From: Aquimarina sp. ERC-38
Lineage (GTDB): Bacteria; Bacteroidota; Bacteroidia; Flavobacteriales; Flavobacteriaceae
NCBI RefSeq assembly: GCF_026222555.1
Contig: NZ_CP098511.1
Coordinates: 1,283,501 to 1,347,500 of the forward strand
DNA: 64,000 nucleotides
Direction of reading: 5' to 3'
Part shown: one piece after another, positions 9,579-19,027 of the stretch
Numbering within the stretch: the stretch's first letter is position 1
Layout of the letters: each line of letters starts with the position of its first letter
Translations under genes and position numbers: made by a program
Notes under the pieces: generated by a model
The model's database searches: none
Told to the model about the DNA's origin: nothing
The model's input: the letters and a program-made list of their open reading frames with translations, nothing else

Positions 9579-10388
9579 TTATAGCTTCATCTTGAAAGTG
9601 TATTGTAGTTCTTTCTCTAAAAAAGAAGAATCAATTATTTTTCCTACCGAAGGTTCATTTTCAGCTGCTGAGGCTAGGGGAAGTCCTATTTCTTTACAAA
9701 TCCTTTGGTAATAGTCCTTTTTGGTAGGATGTTCGGGAGCAGCAGCATTCAGGCGTAAATTGTATTTTTCCAGTTCTAGAATTTGAGTTATAATACCAAT
9801 ACAATCTATTCGGTGTATTAAATTAACCGGTGCTAAAGGATTTGAAATAATTCCTCTCTTTGCAATCATAGTAGCAGGATGTCTCCGCTCATCATACAAC
9901 CCTCCGAATCTCAGAATACTAGTTCGAATTGGCGATAAATTCTTTAGTAGTTCTTCTACGGCAATTAATTGTTTGGCTGTAATAGAAGTTCCGTTAGGTT
10001 GACTTTTTTGTGTAATAATTGGAAAGTGAAGTTCATCTTTAAAAACGGAGGTAGAACTGATAAAAATAAGCTTTTGAATTGTAGAATTTTCTAGATAAGG
10101 AAGTAGCTGTTTTATTTTAAGTACAAAATTACTATTAGGATGCTTCCGTAAACCAGGCGGAATGTTAATAATCAACGTATCACTACCACCAAGAAAACCT
10201 TCTATATTTCCGCTTACTCCTAGTTCTGTTAATTGTACCATATAAGGTTGAAGATCAGCTGCTTTTAATTGTTCTAATCGTTCTGAGGTGGTAGTAGAAC
10301 ACTTAATTAGATATCCCTTTGATATTAAAGCTTCTGCTAAAGGTAAACCTAACCATCCGGTTCCCAGAATGCTAATTTGTGAATTCAT
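9579..10388 (-). CDS. NAD(P)-dependent epimerase/dehydratase-like protein (YeeZ-type)
   Basis: A 269-residue extended-SDR-like protein. ISILGTGWLGLPLAEALISKGY is the dinucleotide-binding start, and the later LIFISSTSVF and RFGGLYDERRHP match the sugar-nucleotide epimerase fold. The catalytic Tyr-x3-Lys pair is not obvious, as in the YeeZ subgroup, so the reaction is unknown. The ATG at 10388 is preferred to the TTG three bases upstream. Its first A is also the last base of the upstream gene's TGA stop, so the two genes are translationally coupled. Confidence 0.8.
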   Translation of the reverse strand: MNSQISILGTGWLGLPLAEALISKGYLIKCSTTTSERLEQLKAADLQPYMVQLTELGVSGNIEGFLGGSDTLIINIPPGLRKHPNSNFVLKIKQLLPYLENSTIQKLIFISSTSVFKDELHFPIITQKSQPNGTSITAKQLIAVEELLKNLSPIRTSILRFGGLYDERRHPATMIAKRGIISNPLAPVNLIHRIDCIGIITQILELEKYNLRLNAAAPEHPTKKDYYQRICKEIGLPLASAAENEPSVGKIIDSSFLEKELQYTFKMKL

Positions 10389-12784
10389 CAATTAATAAGG
10401 TTATCTGCATTTGAGTTTTTTAAAATGATATCTTCTTCAGGTTTGATAAAAGAAATTGTGTCTAGGTCCACCGTTTGCATTATCACCATCGCATCATTCA
10501 ATAAGAAAGGTTTTGTCATCATCTGACTACTTCGTTTAGGAATATTCAATTGTTTGTTATCTAATAAATTATAGGTCGATGCATAAAAGGTAAATTTAGG
10601 TAATTCTTCTTTTTTGATTGTAAGATCAATTTGTAATTCGGATGTTCCGGTATTATAATAAGTAGCCAGGTTTCTACTCCATCTTTTAGTAAAAGCATTG
10701 TACATCTTTCTGTTACGATAAGTAAAGTTATCAGCCGTTTTTTGGTTAATCCTAAGAGATTTAAAATTAACAATAGTATCGGTATAAATATCTAGTCGAT
10801 TCATAGTTGTAGGAAATATAACCTTATATTTAATGTGCCTTATGGAATTTTTAAGGGAATCCATAAGTTTAATAAATTGTAAAGGGGTTTGGCTAATCAA
10901 TGGAGCAGGGGTCACGTAGCTAAACTGTTTTCCGTATTTATTTTCGATGGTATTTTCATTATATTCATCTGCATTCGAACTTTCTTTAGAAATAACGGAA
11001 CTTGTCCATTCATCTGGTTTTATATCATAAGTAGCCCAAACACTTTGTTGCGTATTTACGTTTGTGATATGTAACAAGCTATTCGGTTTGGGATGCTCTT
11101 CGGAAAAACCACTTTGTACATGTGCCGTTATTAAAAAACCAAGACTTACCAGGCCTGAAACCGAAATAATCCATCGGCTATTTGTTAAATGAATTAAGGA
11201 AGGAATGCTTATACAAAGTAATAATACAGTCAATATTCCGGAAATAAACAACATTTGTAAACCCAGGGCTACCGGCAATCTGTAAATAAATGGAGCTATA
11301 ATAAATATAGTGGGAATACTAAATAAGACCAAAATTACGGGATGACTTTCTTTCTTAAAAATTAATAAGGACATAGGTATCAGACTTAATATCACAATCC
11401 AAATAAAGTAAGTGGCTCCTTCCAGGTATATAGCAGTTATTATAGCGATAAAAAACCAAAATATCGAAACCGAAACGTAGAAAGATAGCTGGTCTTTTTT
11501 AGAAAGAGTATAACGTAGTATCATTAAAATAACAAATGCCGATAAACTTATAGCACTATAAATATACCAATGACCATTATAGGTAAAACCATGTTGTATT
11601 TCTAAGTAGTTAGGGTACAAAATAGTAATTAATTTCCAACCAAAATATAGCGTACTACCTACAACTAAAATTGATAGTAGAAGAATACCTATTCCGTATA
11701 AAATTTTCCGAAAAGAAATTAAGTTTTGTCGCTTAGCCAGAAGAATACATAGGATAAGTAATAGAGCAGTTGTTACTAATAAAGGAACAATCAACGTTGC
11801 AGGATAATAAATTAATCCAAATACCGGAAGATCAAAATAGATAACATCCTTATCAGAAGTAAGATTTAGGTTGGGAAGTTGGGAAAAATAGGATAAAATG
11901 GAGGTTACATAGCTGCCTTGATGTGCTAAAGTACTTGTATTTAAGTTTTGCCAGGTATCCTTAGCGGTATGATAGTCATAATGATCGTCTATAAATGCAA
12001 AGTTATACCCGTTAATATTAGAATCCTCTCTGAAAACAGTAAGGTCCGTATCATTAGGTAACATTTTATACACACTATAGGCAAGCGAATTGGCAATTGG
12101 ATAGGGAATCTTTGCTTTGCTAAAATGTGTAATTAAGTTTTTATTCTTCTGGTTGGTTTCTACCAACATAAAAGAACCACCTCCGCTCCCCCGAGCTTCA
12201 AAATTAAAAACGAGTTTTACGTTTTTTAGCCACGGATGTTCCTTAGTAAAAAGTTTGGCTCCTAAAAGGCCTACCTCTTCTCCATCACTAAAACAGATGT
12301 AAATGGTATTGAGTGGTTTACTTCCGGAAGCCAGATAGGCTCGAAGACCTTCCAGAATTGTAGCAACTCCACTAGCGGCATCACTGGCACCCGGTGATGA
12401 ATGTACCGCACTATCATAATGAGAAAGCAGTAAAATTCCGTCATCAGAAGTAGTACTTTCAATCTTAGCCACTATATTTTGGACATACGTACAACTTCCG
12501 GTTTTTGAGATGGCGAAACCTTTTTGTATTTCAGGTTGTAGACCTAGCTTCCTAAGTTCGGAGAGGAGTACCCTTTTAGTTTCATCGTGTTGTTGTGTAC
12601 CTACATAATGAGGCGCTACCGATAATTTTTTAACAATAGCTAGTGCCTTAGCAGTAGAAAATTCTGAAATATTTACATTTTCGGAAGCATTAAATCTTGG
12701 AATGCTATAAAATACACTAATCCAGCCTAAAACAGCTATAATTAAAAGTAATAAACCCTTCTGAAATTCTTTAAGAATCCTCAC
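10388..12784 (-). CDS. Membrane-anchored M28 family zinc metallopeptidase
   Basis: A 798-residue protein with an N-terminal membrane segment, then an M28 aminopeptidase domain. The zinc ligands can be read as His in LLSHYDSAV, Asp in GASDAASG, the Glu pair in SDGEEVGLLG, Glu in FNFEARGSGG and His in DYHTAKDTW. About eight hydrophobic segments follow (residues 320-570), then a C-terminal extracytoplasmic beta-rich domain. This is the Fxna/ERMP1-like architecture seen in Bacteroidota. The active site should face the periplasm. Substrate is unknown. It is translationally coupled to the epimerase-like gene downstream. Confidence 0.88.
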   Translation of the reverse strand: MRILKEFQKGLLLLIIAVLGWISVFYSIPRFNASENVNISEFSTAKALAIVKKLSVAPHYVGTQQHDETKRVLLSELRKLGLQPEIQKGFAISKTGSCTYVQNIVAKIESTTSDDGILLLSHYDSAVHSSPGASDAASGVATILEGLRAYLASGSKPLNTIYICFSDGEEVGLLGAKLFTKEHPWLKNVKLVFNFEARGSGGGSFMLVETNQKNKNLITHFSKAKIPYPIANSLAYSVYKMLPNDTDLTVFREDSNINGYNFAFIDDHYDYHTAKDTWQNLNTSTLAHQGSYVTSILSYFSQLPNLNLTSDKDVIYFDLPVFGLIYYPATLIVPLLVTTALLLILCILLAKRQNLISFRKILYGIGILLLSILVVGSTLYFGWKLITILYPNYLEIQHGFTYNGHWYIYSAISLSAFVILMILRYTLSKKDQLSFYVSVSIFWFFIAIITAIYLEGATYFIWIVILSLIPMSLLIFKKESHPVILVLFSIPTIFIIAPFIYRLPVALGLQMLFISGILTVLLLCISIPSLIHLTNSRWIISVSGLVSLGFLITAHVQSGFSEEHPKPNSLLHITNVNTQQSVWATYDIKPDEWTSSVISKESSNADEYNENTIENKYGKQFSYVTPAPLISQTPLQFIKLMDSLKNSIRHIKYKVIFPTTMNRLDIYTDTIVNFKSLRINQKTADNFTYRNRKMYNAFTKRWSRNLATYYNTGTSELQIDLTIKKEELPKFTFYASTYNLLDNKQLNIPKRSSQMMTKPFLLNDAMVIMQTVDLDTISFIKPEEDIILKNSNADNLIN

Positions 12785-12952
12785 ACTGCTTCTATTTTAT
12801 AAATTATTATAACCTATTTATTTTAACAAAAATTTTAAAAAACTATTATTTGAATCAGGGATAAGATAGATAATTTATAAAACAATAGTTAAAATTAATT
12901 GAATAAATCATTTATTATCATTATATTTAAAATTCACTTAAAATACAACTTT

Positions 12953-13423
12953 ATGGGAATTATTAGTTTTCAAGGGGCGCGCCCTAAAGTAAAAAAGCAA
13001 CGTAACCTTCAAATTAAGGTTTCAGACTACATGACAACAAAGTTAATTACTTTTAAACCTGAACAATCAGTAATGGATGTAATTAACCTTTTAGTTAAAC
13101 ATAAAATTTCAGGAGGACCGGTGATTAATGAACAGAATGAATTACTTGGAATCATTTCGGAAGGAGATTGTATCAAATATCTTAACGAAAGCCGTTATTT
13201 CAACATGCCTACTAATGATGCTACAGTAGATCGATTTATGATTAGAGATGTAGAAACGATAGACGGAAATGCTAGTATATTTGATGCTGCTAATAAGTTT
13301 ATTGCTACTAAACGAAGAAGGTTTCCTATATTAAAGGATGGAAAGTTGGCTGGACAAATCAGTCAAAAAGATGTGATGAAAGCTGCATTAAAAATGAATA
13401 GCCAACACTGGAGAGATATGTAA
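12953..13423 (+). CDS. Tandem CBS domain protein
   Basis: A 156-residue protein made of two CBS domains. The first is VSDYMTTKLITFKPEQSVMDVINLLVKHKISGGPVIN...LLGIISEGD; the second is VDRFMIRDVETIDGNASIFDAANKFIATKRRRFPIL...LAGQISQKDVM. CBS pairs bind adenine nucleotides and act as energy sensors; with no catalytic partner fused, the target is unknown. The ATG at 12953 (MGIISFQGARPKVKKQ) is preferred to an upstream TTG at 12899, whose extra 18 residues are low-complexity Ile/Lys. Confidence 0.9.
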   Translation: MGIISFQGARPKVKKQRNLQIKVSDYMTTKLITFKPEQSVMDVINLLVKHKISGGPVINEQNELLGIISEGDCIKYLNESRYFNMPTNDATVDRFMIRDVETIDGNASIFDAANKFIATKRRRFPILKDGKLAGQISQKDVMKAALKMNSQHWRDM

Positions 13424-13427
13424 AAAA

Positions 13428-13781
13428 CTACGTTCGCTTTACTAAAGCGTAAAAATCATTTTCTAAAGGAAGGTACCCCTGATTATAAACAAAATAGTAA
13501 ACCGTTCCGGCTTTTGTAGTATAAATTGAAGTAAAATATTGAAAATCAAAACCATGCTCTATTAATTTAGCTTTAGTGGTTTTGGTTTTTTCTTTTGGGT
13601 TTAAATCTTCTAGAATCCTATAGTTCTTACGTAAATGATTATTTACATTACGTATCATATTTTTACTATCCCGGTTAAGCTTATTATTGTATGCATTTCT
13701 ACAGAAGTCATTACAAAACCGCTTATCAATTCTACCTATCACCTCTCGCTTACATTCCGGGCATGTTCTGGTTGTGTTCAT
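13428..13781 (-). CDS. Small zinc-ribbon protein of unknown function
   Basis: A 117-residue protein. The N-terminus has the paired cysteine knuckles TCPECKREV and RFCNDFCRNAYNNK, a short zinc ribbon. The rest is basic, with the C-terminal strand AGTVYYFVYNQGYLPLENDFYALVKR. Similar short proteins are common in Flavobacteriaceae and are uncharacterised. The ATG at 13781 is used rather than the upstream GTG-type start at 13814, since the ribbon begins four residues later. It is convergent with the CBS gene, with a 4-base gap. Confidence 0.75.
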   Translation of the reverse strand: MNTTRTCPECKREVIGRIDKRFCNDFCRNAYNNKLNRDSKNMIRNVNNHLRKNYRILEDLNPKEKTKTTKAKLIEHGFDFQYFTSIYTTKAGTVYYFVYNQGYLPLENDFYALVKRT

Positions 13782-13930
13782 ATATAATTCATTGACAAGG
13801 AAAGACCAAACCAATATAGCTATAAAAGTTTAACGGGTTTTACAGTTTTGTAGGTTTAAAACAGAAATTTTATTTCGTAAAATACAAATTTTTATAATTG
13901 CTATGATGTTGTAAAGATAGTATAAAATGA

Positions 13931-13967
13931 AAAAGACCGAAAGTATAGATTAAACTTGCGGTCTTTT
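13931..13967 (-). terminator. Terminator of the GH5 cellulase gene
   Basis: Stem AAAAGACCG / CGGTCTTTT with a 19-nt loop, 25 bases beyond the cellulase stop codon. Confidence 0.75.
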
Positions 13968-13992
13968 AAAGTAATGCGGTTGTAATTAAAAA

Positions 13993-15495
13993 TTACTTCT
14001 TAATAAACTTTTTAATTTGGTATTCGCCATTAGCTGTGATTATATTGGCAATGTACATACCAGGAGTAAGATCAGTTACTTTTTGTTTATAGGTATTTGA
14101 TTGACTGCCTTTTGTATTGATCGTATAAATTACTTTTCCATTAACGTCCCGGATAATAATTCGCTTAATAGCATCCTTTGGGTTATTATTAATAGATAAA
14201 ATATCCTCAACAGGATTAGGATATATTGCAAATTCACTTCCGGCATCTATCCCAATTTCGTTTACGGTAAGGGTACTACTAGCACTACAATTAGGAATAA
14301 GATCAAATAGAAGAGGTTTTAAATACTCCATCTTCCAATCTACCACATCAAACCATCCATCAGCTAATATACCTCCCGTATCTCCGGAATTTGGATTTAA
14401 GGACCAAAATGCAAAATGAAGTTTTTGTGTTTTAATAAAATCAATAAATTTAGCAAACCATACTTCATCTTTTCCTTGACGAGTTTTTATTCCTAACTCT
14501 CCAACAAACAATGGTGAAGTACCATTTGTGTTTAAAAAGTTAAATTGTTCTTCCCAAATGTCAGGCATGTTGTCTGGAAATTCAGGAACATCAAACCATT
14601 TTTGCGCATAAACGGTAGGGCCATACTCATGAGGACTATACATTAATTTACTCATATCGCTAATTCGTATCGGATAATCCCGTGCACCCTGTAGATTTCC
14701 ACCCCACCAATAAGAAGTTTCCGTACCATCCGGTTTATTATAGGCTTCGATACCTTCTACAATAATTAATACATTAGGGTTTGCCTTTAGTATGGCATTT
14801 CCACATTTTTCGGCAGCAAGTCTCCAATCGGTGGCAGGGTCTCCATTCCCCCACCGTGCACCTTCCGGATCATCAATTTTTCCATGTGGTTCATTATTAA
14901 TATCCATACCAATAACCGCATCATAGTCTTTATAACGATCTGCCATAAAAACCCAGTCAGCAATCCATTCGTCTTCAGATACCGTATTAGTATACCACAG
15001 GCCTTCGGCTAAATAGCCATCCGGATTCCGAGAATGACAATCCAGAATTACTTTCATATCATTTTCCTGGCACCATTTGATAATCTCATCCAGTACTTCG
15101 ATAGGTTTGCGTTTGCCTTCTAAGTATAAATTTGAATAGGGTCCGGTTTCACCATTATTTGTCAAAAGGTCTTGTACCCATAAATTAGGTTTGTAAGTTT
15201 CAACCCCATCCCGTAACATCAAATTATGCCATGGAATTCTAAAACAATTAAAACCTAGTTCTTTACTTTGGTAAAGTACTGACTTTAAGTCTCGTGCCCA
15301 TAAACCATGAAGAAGGTTCTGTGAAGTTTCAAATCCAAACCAATTGACTCCTGATAAAATAACTTCGTTATCGTTACTATCTAGTAATTTGTTCCCTTGC
15401 ACGGACAACCAGTTACCGGAACATGTATTTTGCGCGGTGATTTCTGATAATAAAAAAAGACAAAATAAGACCTTTAAAAATAGTAGTTTTTTCAA
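13993..15495 (-). CDS. Secreted GH5 family cellulase / beta-glucanase with T9SS sorting domain
   Basis: A 500-residue secreted glycoside hydrolase. The signal peptide (KKLLFLKVLFCLFLLSEITAQ) is followed by a GH5 barrel. The acid/base Glu lies in GMDINNEPHG and the nucleophile Glu in PLFVGELGIK; VNWFGFETS and ILDCHSRNPDG are typical endoglucanase segments. The last 75 residues (FAIYPNPVEDILSI ... YQIKKFIKK) are a T9SS sorting domain, so it is released or surface-bound. The start is a TTG at 15495, with no in-frame ATG before the signal peptide. It is monocistronic, with a terminator at 13931-13967. The substrate is probably a beta-1,4-glucan. Confidence 0.92.
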   Translation of the reverse strand: MKKLLFLKVLFCLFLLSEITAQNTCSGNWLSVQGNKLLDSNDNEVILSGVNWFGFETSQNLLHGLWARDLKSVLYQSKELGFNCFRIPWHNLMLRDGVETYKPNLWVQDLLTNNGETGPYSNLYLEGKRKPIEVLDEIIKWCQENDMKVILDCHSRNPDGYLAEGLWYTNTVSEDEWIADWVFMADRYKDYDAVIGMDINNEPHGKIDDPEGARWGNGDPATDWRLAAEKCGNAILKANPNVLIIVEGIEAYNKPDGTETSYWWGGNLQGARDYPIRISDMSKLMYSPHEYGPTVYAQKWFDVPEFPDNMPDIWEEQFNFLNTNGTSPLFVGELGIKTRQGKDEVWFAKFIDFIKTQKLHFAFWSLNPNSGDTGGILADGWFDVVDWKMEYLKPLLFDLIPNCSASSTLTVNEIGIDAGSEFAIYPNPVEDILSINNNPKDAIKRIIIRDVNGKVIYTINTKGSQSNTYKQKVTDLTPGMYIANIITANGEYQIKKFIKK

Positions 15496-15777
15496 AATAG
15501 GTGAGTTTATGTGTTTATACCAGATTAACGAGAAAATATATTTTTTCGTATATATAAGTACAATTTTGTAAAATTAAATTTCTATTACCTTGACGTTGAA
15601 GAACTAACTTGAAAATAATACGGTAAAAAATATACTAAATCTAACCAATTGCAATTGTTTAAAAATGGTAATACAGCATTTCTAAAGCATTTCTAAAAGG
15701 TAAAAACTCATTTGTAACTTCTTTCTTTTTAAAATTTCATTGACTATATAAATACAGATAATTGCGATTGAGTTGCA

Positions 15778-16680
15778 TTAGAAATAAAGATATTGCGCAG
15801 TTCTGTAAGTATTGGCGTGTGCTTCAATGATAGTTTGAATATCCGGGGAATAACCACCACCCATGGAGCATACTACGGGGATGTTATTTTTATAACAGCT
15901 TTCTAATATGTACTGATCACGTTGTTTACAGCCTTCTATAGTACAACTTAAAGTACCCAGTTTATCCGTATCTAAAATATCAACCCCACTTAAATAGAAT
16001 ATAAAATCAGGTTGTACCTTATCTATTAATTTCGGTAACGTCTTATGTAAAATTTGCAGGTATTCTTTATCCGTAGTTCCTTTAGGTAGCGGAATGTCCA
16101 GGTCGGATTTTTCCTTTTTAAAAGGATAGTTTGAAGCACCATGCATAGAAAAGGTAAATACGTCCGAGTGATCTTCAAAAATTTTAGCTGTTCCGTTTCC
16201 CTGATGCACATCCAGGTCTATAATTAAAATTTTTTGAACTAATTGATGAGCTAAAAGATGTGCTGCTCCTATTGCCTGGTCATTTAACATACAAAAAGCT
16301 TCTCCATGATCTGCATAAGCATGGTGGGTGCCTCCGGCAATATTCATGGCAATTCCATGTTTAAAAGCATATTGCGTAGCCTGAATAGTACCCCCGGCAA
16401 TGAGTATCTCACGTTCCACCAAAGCTTCGGATAATGGGAAACCAATTTTACGAGCTGCTTTTCGATCAATATTCAGATTACTCAGTTGATCAAAATAATC
16501 TTTAGTATGGACTCTTGTAATGTCCTTTGATAGCGCAGCGGCGGGTTCAAAAAAGTTTTCGGACGTGCAACTTCCTTCATGAAGCAATTGTTTTGGTAAC
16601 AAATCATATTTTTCCATAGGAAATCGATGCCCTTCCGGAAGTGGATGCTGATAAATAGGATGATAAGCAATTTTTAACAT
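15778..16680 (-). CDS. Histone-deacetylase-superfamily (acetoin-utilisation-type) hydrolase
   Basis: A 300-residue class II-like HDAC-fold amidohydrolase. The catalytic His pair is in GGTHHAYADHGEAFCMLND, and the zinc ligands are in IIDLDVHQGNGTA and YLSGVDILDTDKLG; a C-terminal GGGYSPDIQT matches the substrate tyrosine/glycine loop. Bacterial members deacetylate small acetylated amines or proteins; the substrate is not predictable here. It is followed by a 282-base gap to the cellulase gene, in which no other gene was seen. Confidence 0.92.
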   Translation of the reverse strand: MLKIAYHPIYQHPLPEGHRFPMEKYDLLPKQLLHEGSCTSENFFEPAAALSKDITRVHTKDYFDQLSNLNIDRKAARKIGFPLSEALVEREILIAGGTIQATQYAFKHGIAMNIAGGTHHAYADHGEAFCMLNDQAIGAAHLLAHQLVQKILIIDLDVHQGNGTAKIFEDHSDVFTFSMHGASNYPFKKEKSDLDIPLPKGTTDKEYLQILHKTLPKLIDKVQPDFIFYLSGVDILDTDKLGTLSCTIEGCKQRDQYILESCYKNNIPVVCSMGGGYSPDIQTIIEAHANTYRTAQYLYF

Positions 16681-16807
16681 TATTGCATAAATACGGAATA
16701 GATACTTTTAAAATTCCGGTTGTTAAAAGGAAATTTTAGATCAGTGAATAGATATAAAGATTAAGGTGATAAAGGCTTTAATTATTTAACCAAAAATAAA
16801 ACTACAC

Positions 16808-18898
16808 CTAGTTCACCGTAACACCAGGATTCACCTCTATCTGATCCGGATTTAAAAACACTAACTTTCCTTCAATATCTTCCGTCATTAGGATCATACC
16901 TTCGCTTTCAACTCCTCTTAGTTTTCGGGGAGCCAAATTGATTAATACGGTAACTTGTTTTCCGATTATTTCTTCGGCGCTAAAATGTTCGGCAATTCCG
17001 GAAACTATGGTTCTGACATTAACCCCTGTATCTACTTTTAAAACCATTAATCTTTTTGCTTTAGGCATTTTTTCGGCTTCCATAATAGTTCCTATCCTAA
17101 TATCCAGTTTAGTAAAATCCTCAAAACTAATAGTTTCTTTTTGCGGTATGATTTCTTTGGTTGCCACTTCATTTGCTTTTTTGGTAGCTGCTAATTTGTC
17201 TAATTGTTTTTGAATGTCCAAATCTTCAATTTTAGAGAATAATAGCGAACCTTTTTCAATTTGATAACCGGATTTTAATAAGGCCTGTTCTTTTTCTATA
17301 TCATTCCATGTCAATTTGACCAAATCCGTACGTAAACTAGCTGCCGGTCTATCTGATAGGTTAAGAATATCTTTTAATTTTTCTGAAGTAAAGGGTAAAA
17401 AAGGCTCGGAAAGTACTGCTACTGCTGCTGCAATCTGTAGAGCAATATACATTACCGTTTGAATACGTTCCGGATCGGTTTTAATTAATTTCCAGGGTTC
17501 TTCATCTGCCAGGTATTTATTGCCTAAACGGGAAACATTGAGTAATTCCTGACTGGCTTCTCTAAATCGGTATTTTTCAATAGAACTGCTAATTACCGCA
17601 GGATACGCTCTTAATTCTGCTAAAGTTTTCTGATCTACCTCAGAAAGTTCAGCGGGTTCCGGAACGATACCCTGGTAATATTTATGAGTAAGTACCACCA
17701 CACGATTGATAAAATTTCCGAAATTACCAACCAATTCATTATTATTCCGATCCTGAAAGTCCTTCCAGGTAAAATCATTGTCTTTAGTTTCAGGAGCGTT
17801 AGCGGTTAAAACATAGCGTAAAACATCCTGTTGTCCCGGAAAATCTTCTAGATATTCATGTAGCCAAACCGCCCAATTTTTAGAAGTTGATAACTTATTA
17901 CCTTCCAGGTTTAGAAATTCGTTAGCCGGTACATTTTCTGGTAAAATATAAGAACCTTCGGCTTTTAACATACTTGGAAAAATAATACAATGGAAGACAA
18001 TATTATCCTTTCCAATAAAATGTACCAATTTTGTATGTTGATCTTTCCAGTAAGGTTCCCAGTCTTTTCCTTCACGTTCGGCCCACTCTTTAGTCGAAGA
18101 AATATAACCGATCGGAGCATCAAACCAAACGTACAATACTTTACCTTCTGCATGATCTAAAGGTACCGGGATACCCCAATCTAAATCACGAGTAACCGCC
18201 CGGGGTCGAAGTCCGTCGTCGATCCAGGATTTAATCTGGCCGTATACATTGGTTTTCCAATCTTTTTTATGTCCAACCAAAATCCATTCCTTTAAAAAAT
18301 CTTCATATTGATCTAAAGGAAGATACCAGTGTTTGGTTTCTTTTAAAACCGGTTTTGCTCCTGAAATGGTAGATTTTGGGTTGATAAGGTCGGTGGCATT
18401 TAAAGAAGTACCACAATTTTCACATTGATCTCCGTAAGCTTCTTCAAAACTACATTTAGGACAGGTACCAATTACAAAACGATCTGCCAGAAATTGTTCT
18501 GCTTCCGAATCGTATAATTGTGCTGAAGTTTCTTCGACAAACTTGTCATTTTGGTACAATTCCTTAAAAAACTCAGAAGCAGTTTTATGATGAATAGGAG
18601 CAGAAGTTCGAGAATAATTATCAAAGGTAATCCCAAAATCTTCAAAAGATTTTTTGATCATAAAGTGATATTTATCAATAATCACCTGTGGGGAAACACC
18701 TTCTTTCTTTGCCCTCATAGGGATGGCAGCACCATGTTCATCACTACCACAAATAAAAGCAACATCGTTCCCGGTAATACGAAGATACCTGGCATAAATG
18801 TCTGCGGGTATATATACTCCGGCCAGGTGACCAATATGAATGGGCCCGTTCGTATAAGGTAATGCTGAAGTAATGGTATATCTCTCTGGTGTGTTCAT
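16808..18898 (-). CDS. metG: Methionyl-tRNA synthetase
   Basis: A 696-residue class I synthetase charging tRNA-Met. HIGH is at residues 21-24, the zinc knuckle [18 protein letters not shown] is near 145-165, and the KMSKS loop appears as [11 protein letters not shown]. The anticodon-binding helical domain contains DEEPWKLIK. The C-terminal 110 residues ([29 protein letters not shown]) are the EMAPII/Trbp tRNA-binding domain used for dimerisation. Length is standard for the long form. A -7-like element lies just upstream (18918-18925), and the katG terminator insulates it. Confidence 0.97.
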   Translation of the reverse strand: MNTPERYTITSALPYTNGPIHIGHLAGVYIPADIYARYLRITGNDVAFICGSDEHGAAIPMRAKKEGVSPQVIIDKYHFMIKKSFEDFGITFDNYSRTSAPIHHKTASEFFKELYQNDKFVEETSAQLYDSEAEQFLADRFVIGTCPKCSFEEAYGDQCENCGTSLNATDLINPKSTISGAKPVLKETKHWYLPLDQYEDFLKEWILVGHKKDWKTNVYGQIKSWIDDGLRPRAVTRDLDWGIPVPLDHAEGKVLYVWFDAPIGYISSTKEWAEREGKDWEPYWKDQHTKLVHFIGKDNIVFHCIIFPSMLKAEGSYILPENVPANEFLNLEGNKLSTSKNWAVWLHEYLEDFPGQQDVLRYVLTANAPETKDNDFTWKDFQDRNNNELVGNFGNFINRVVVLTHKYYQGIVPEPAELSEVDQKTLAELRAYPAVISSSIEKYRFREASQELLNVSRLGNKYLADEEPWKLIKTDPERIQTVMYIALQIAAAVAVLSEPFLPFTSEKLKDILNLSDRPAASLRTDLVKLTWNDIEKEQALLKSGYQIEKGSLLFSKIEDLDIQKQLDKLAATKKANEVATKEIIPQKETISFEDFTKLDIRIGTIMEAEKMPKAKRLMVLKVDTGVNVRTIVSGIAEHFSAEEIIGKQVTVLINLAPRKLRGVESEGMILMTEDIEGKLVFLNPDQIEVNPGVTVN

Positions 18899-18917
18899 AG
18901 TCTACATAAAATAGACA

Positions 18918-18925
18918 CAAAGGTA
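18918..18925 (-). promoter_or_regulatory. Putative -7 element for metG
   Basis: Read on the minus strand, TACCTTTG fits TAnnTTTG, 20 bases ahead of the metG start codon. A properly spaced -33 TTG was not found. Confidence 0.45.
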
Positions 18926-18949
18926 ACAAACCATAGGTACTTTATATAG

Positions 18950-19001
18950 AAGTGGTTTAGCTTTTCTCAATTTACAATTATCAAGAAAGGCTAAACCACT
19001 T
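18950..19001 (-). terminator. Terminator of katG
   Basis: An 18-bp stem with one G-T wobble (arms begin AAGTGGTTTAGC and end GCTAAACCACTT) with a 16-nt loop, 27 bases beyond the katG stop. Long-stemmed hairpins of this shape recur in the window. Confidence 0.75.
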
Positions 19002-19027
19002 TAAGTACTTACTTCTTATCTGTATTT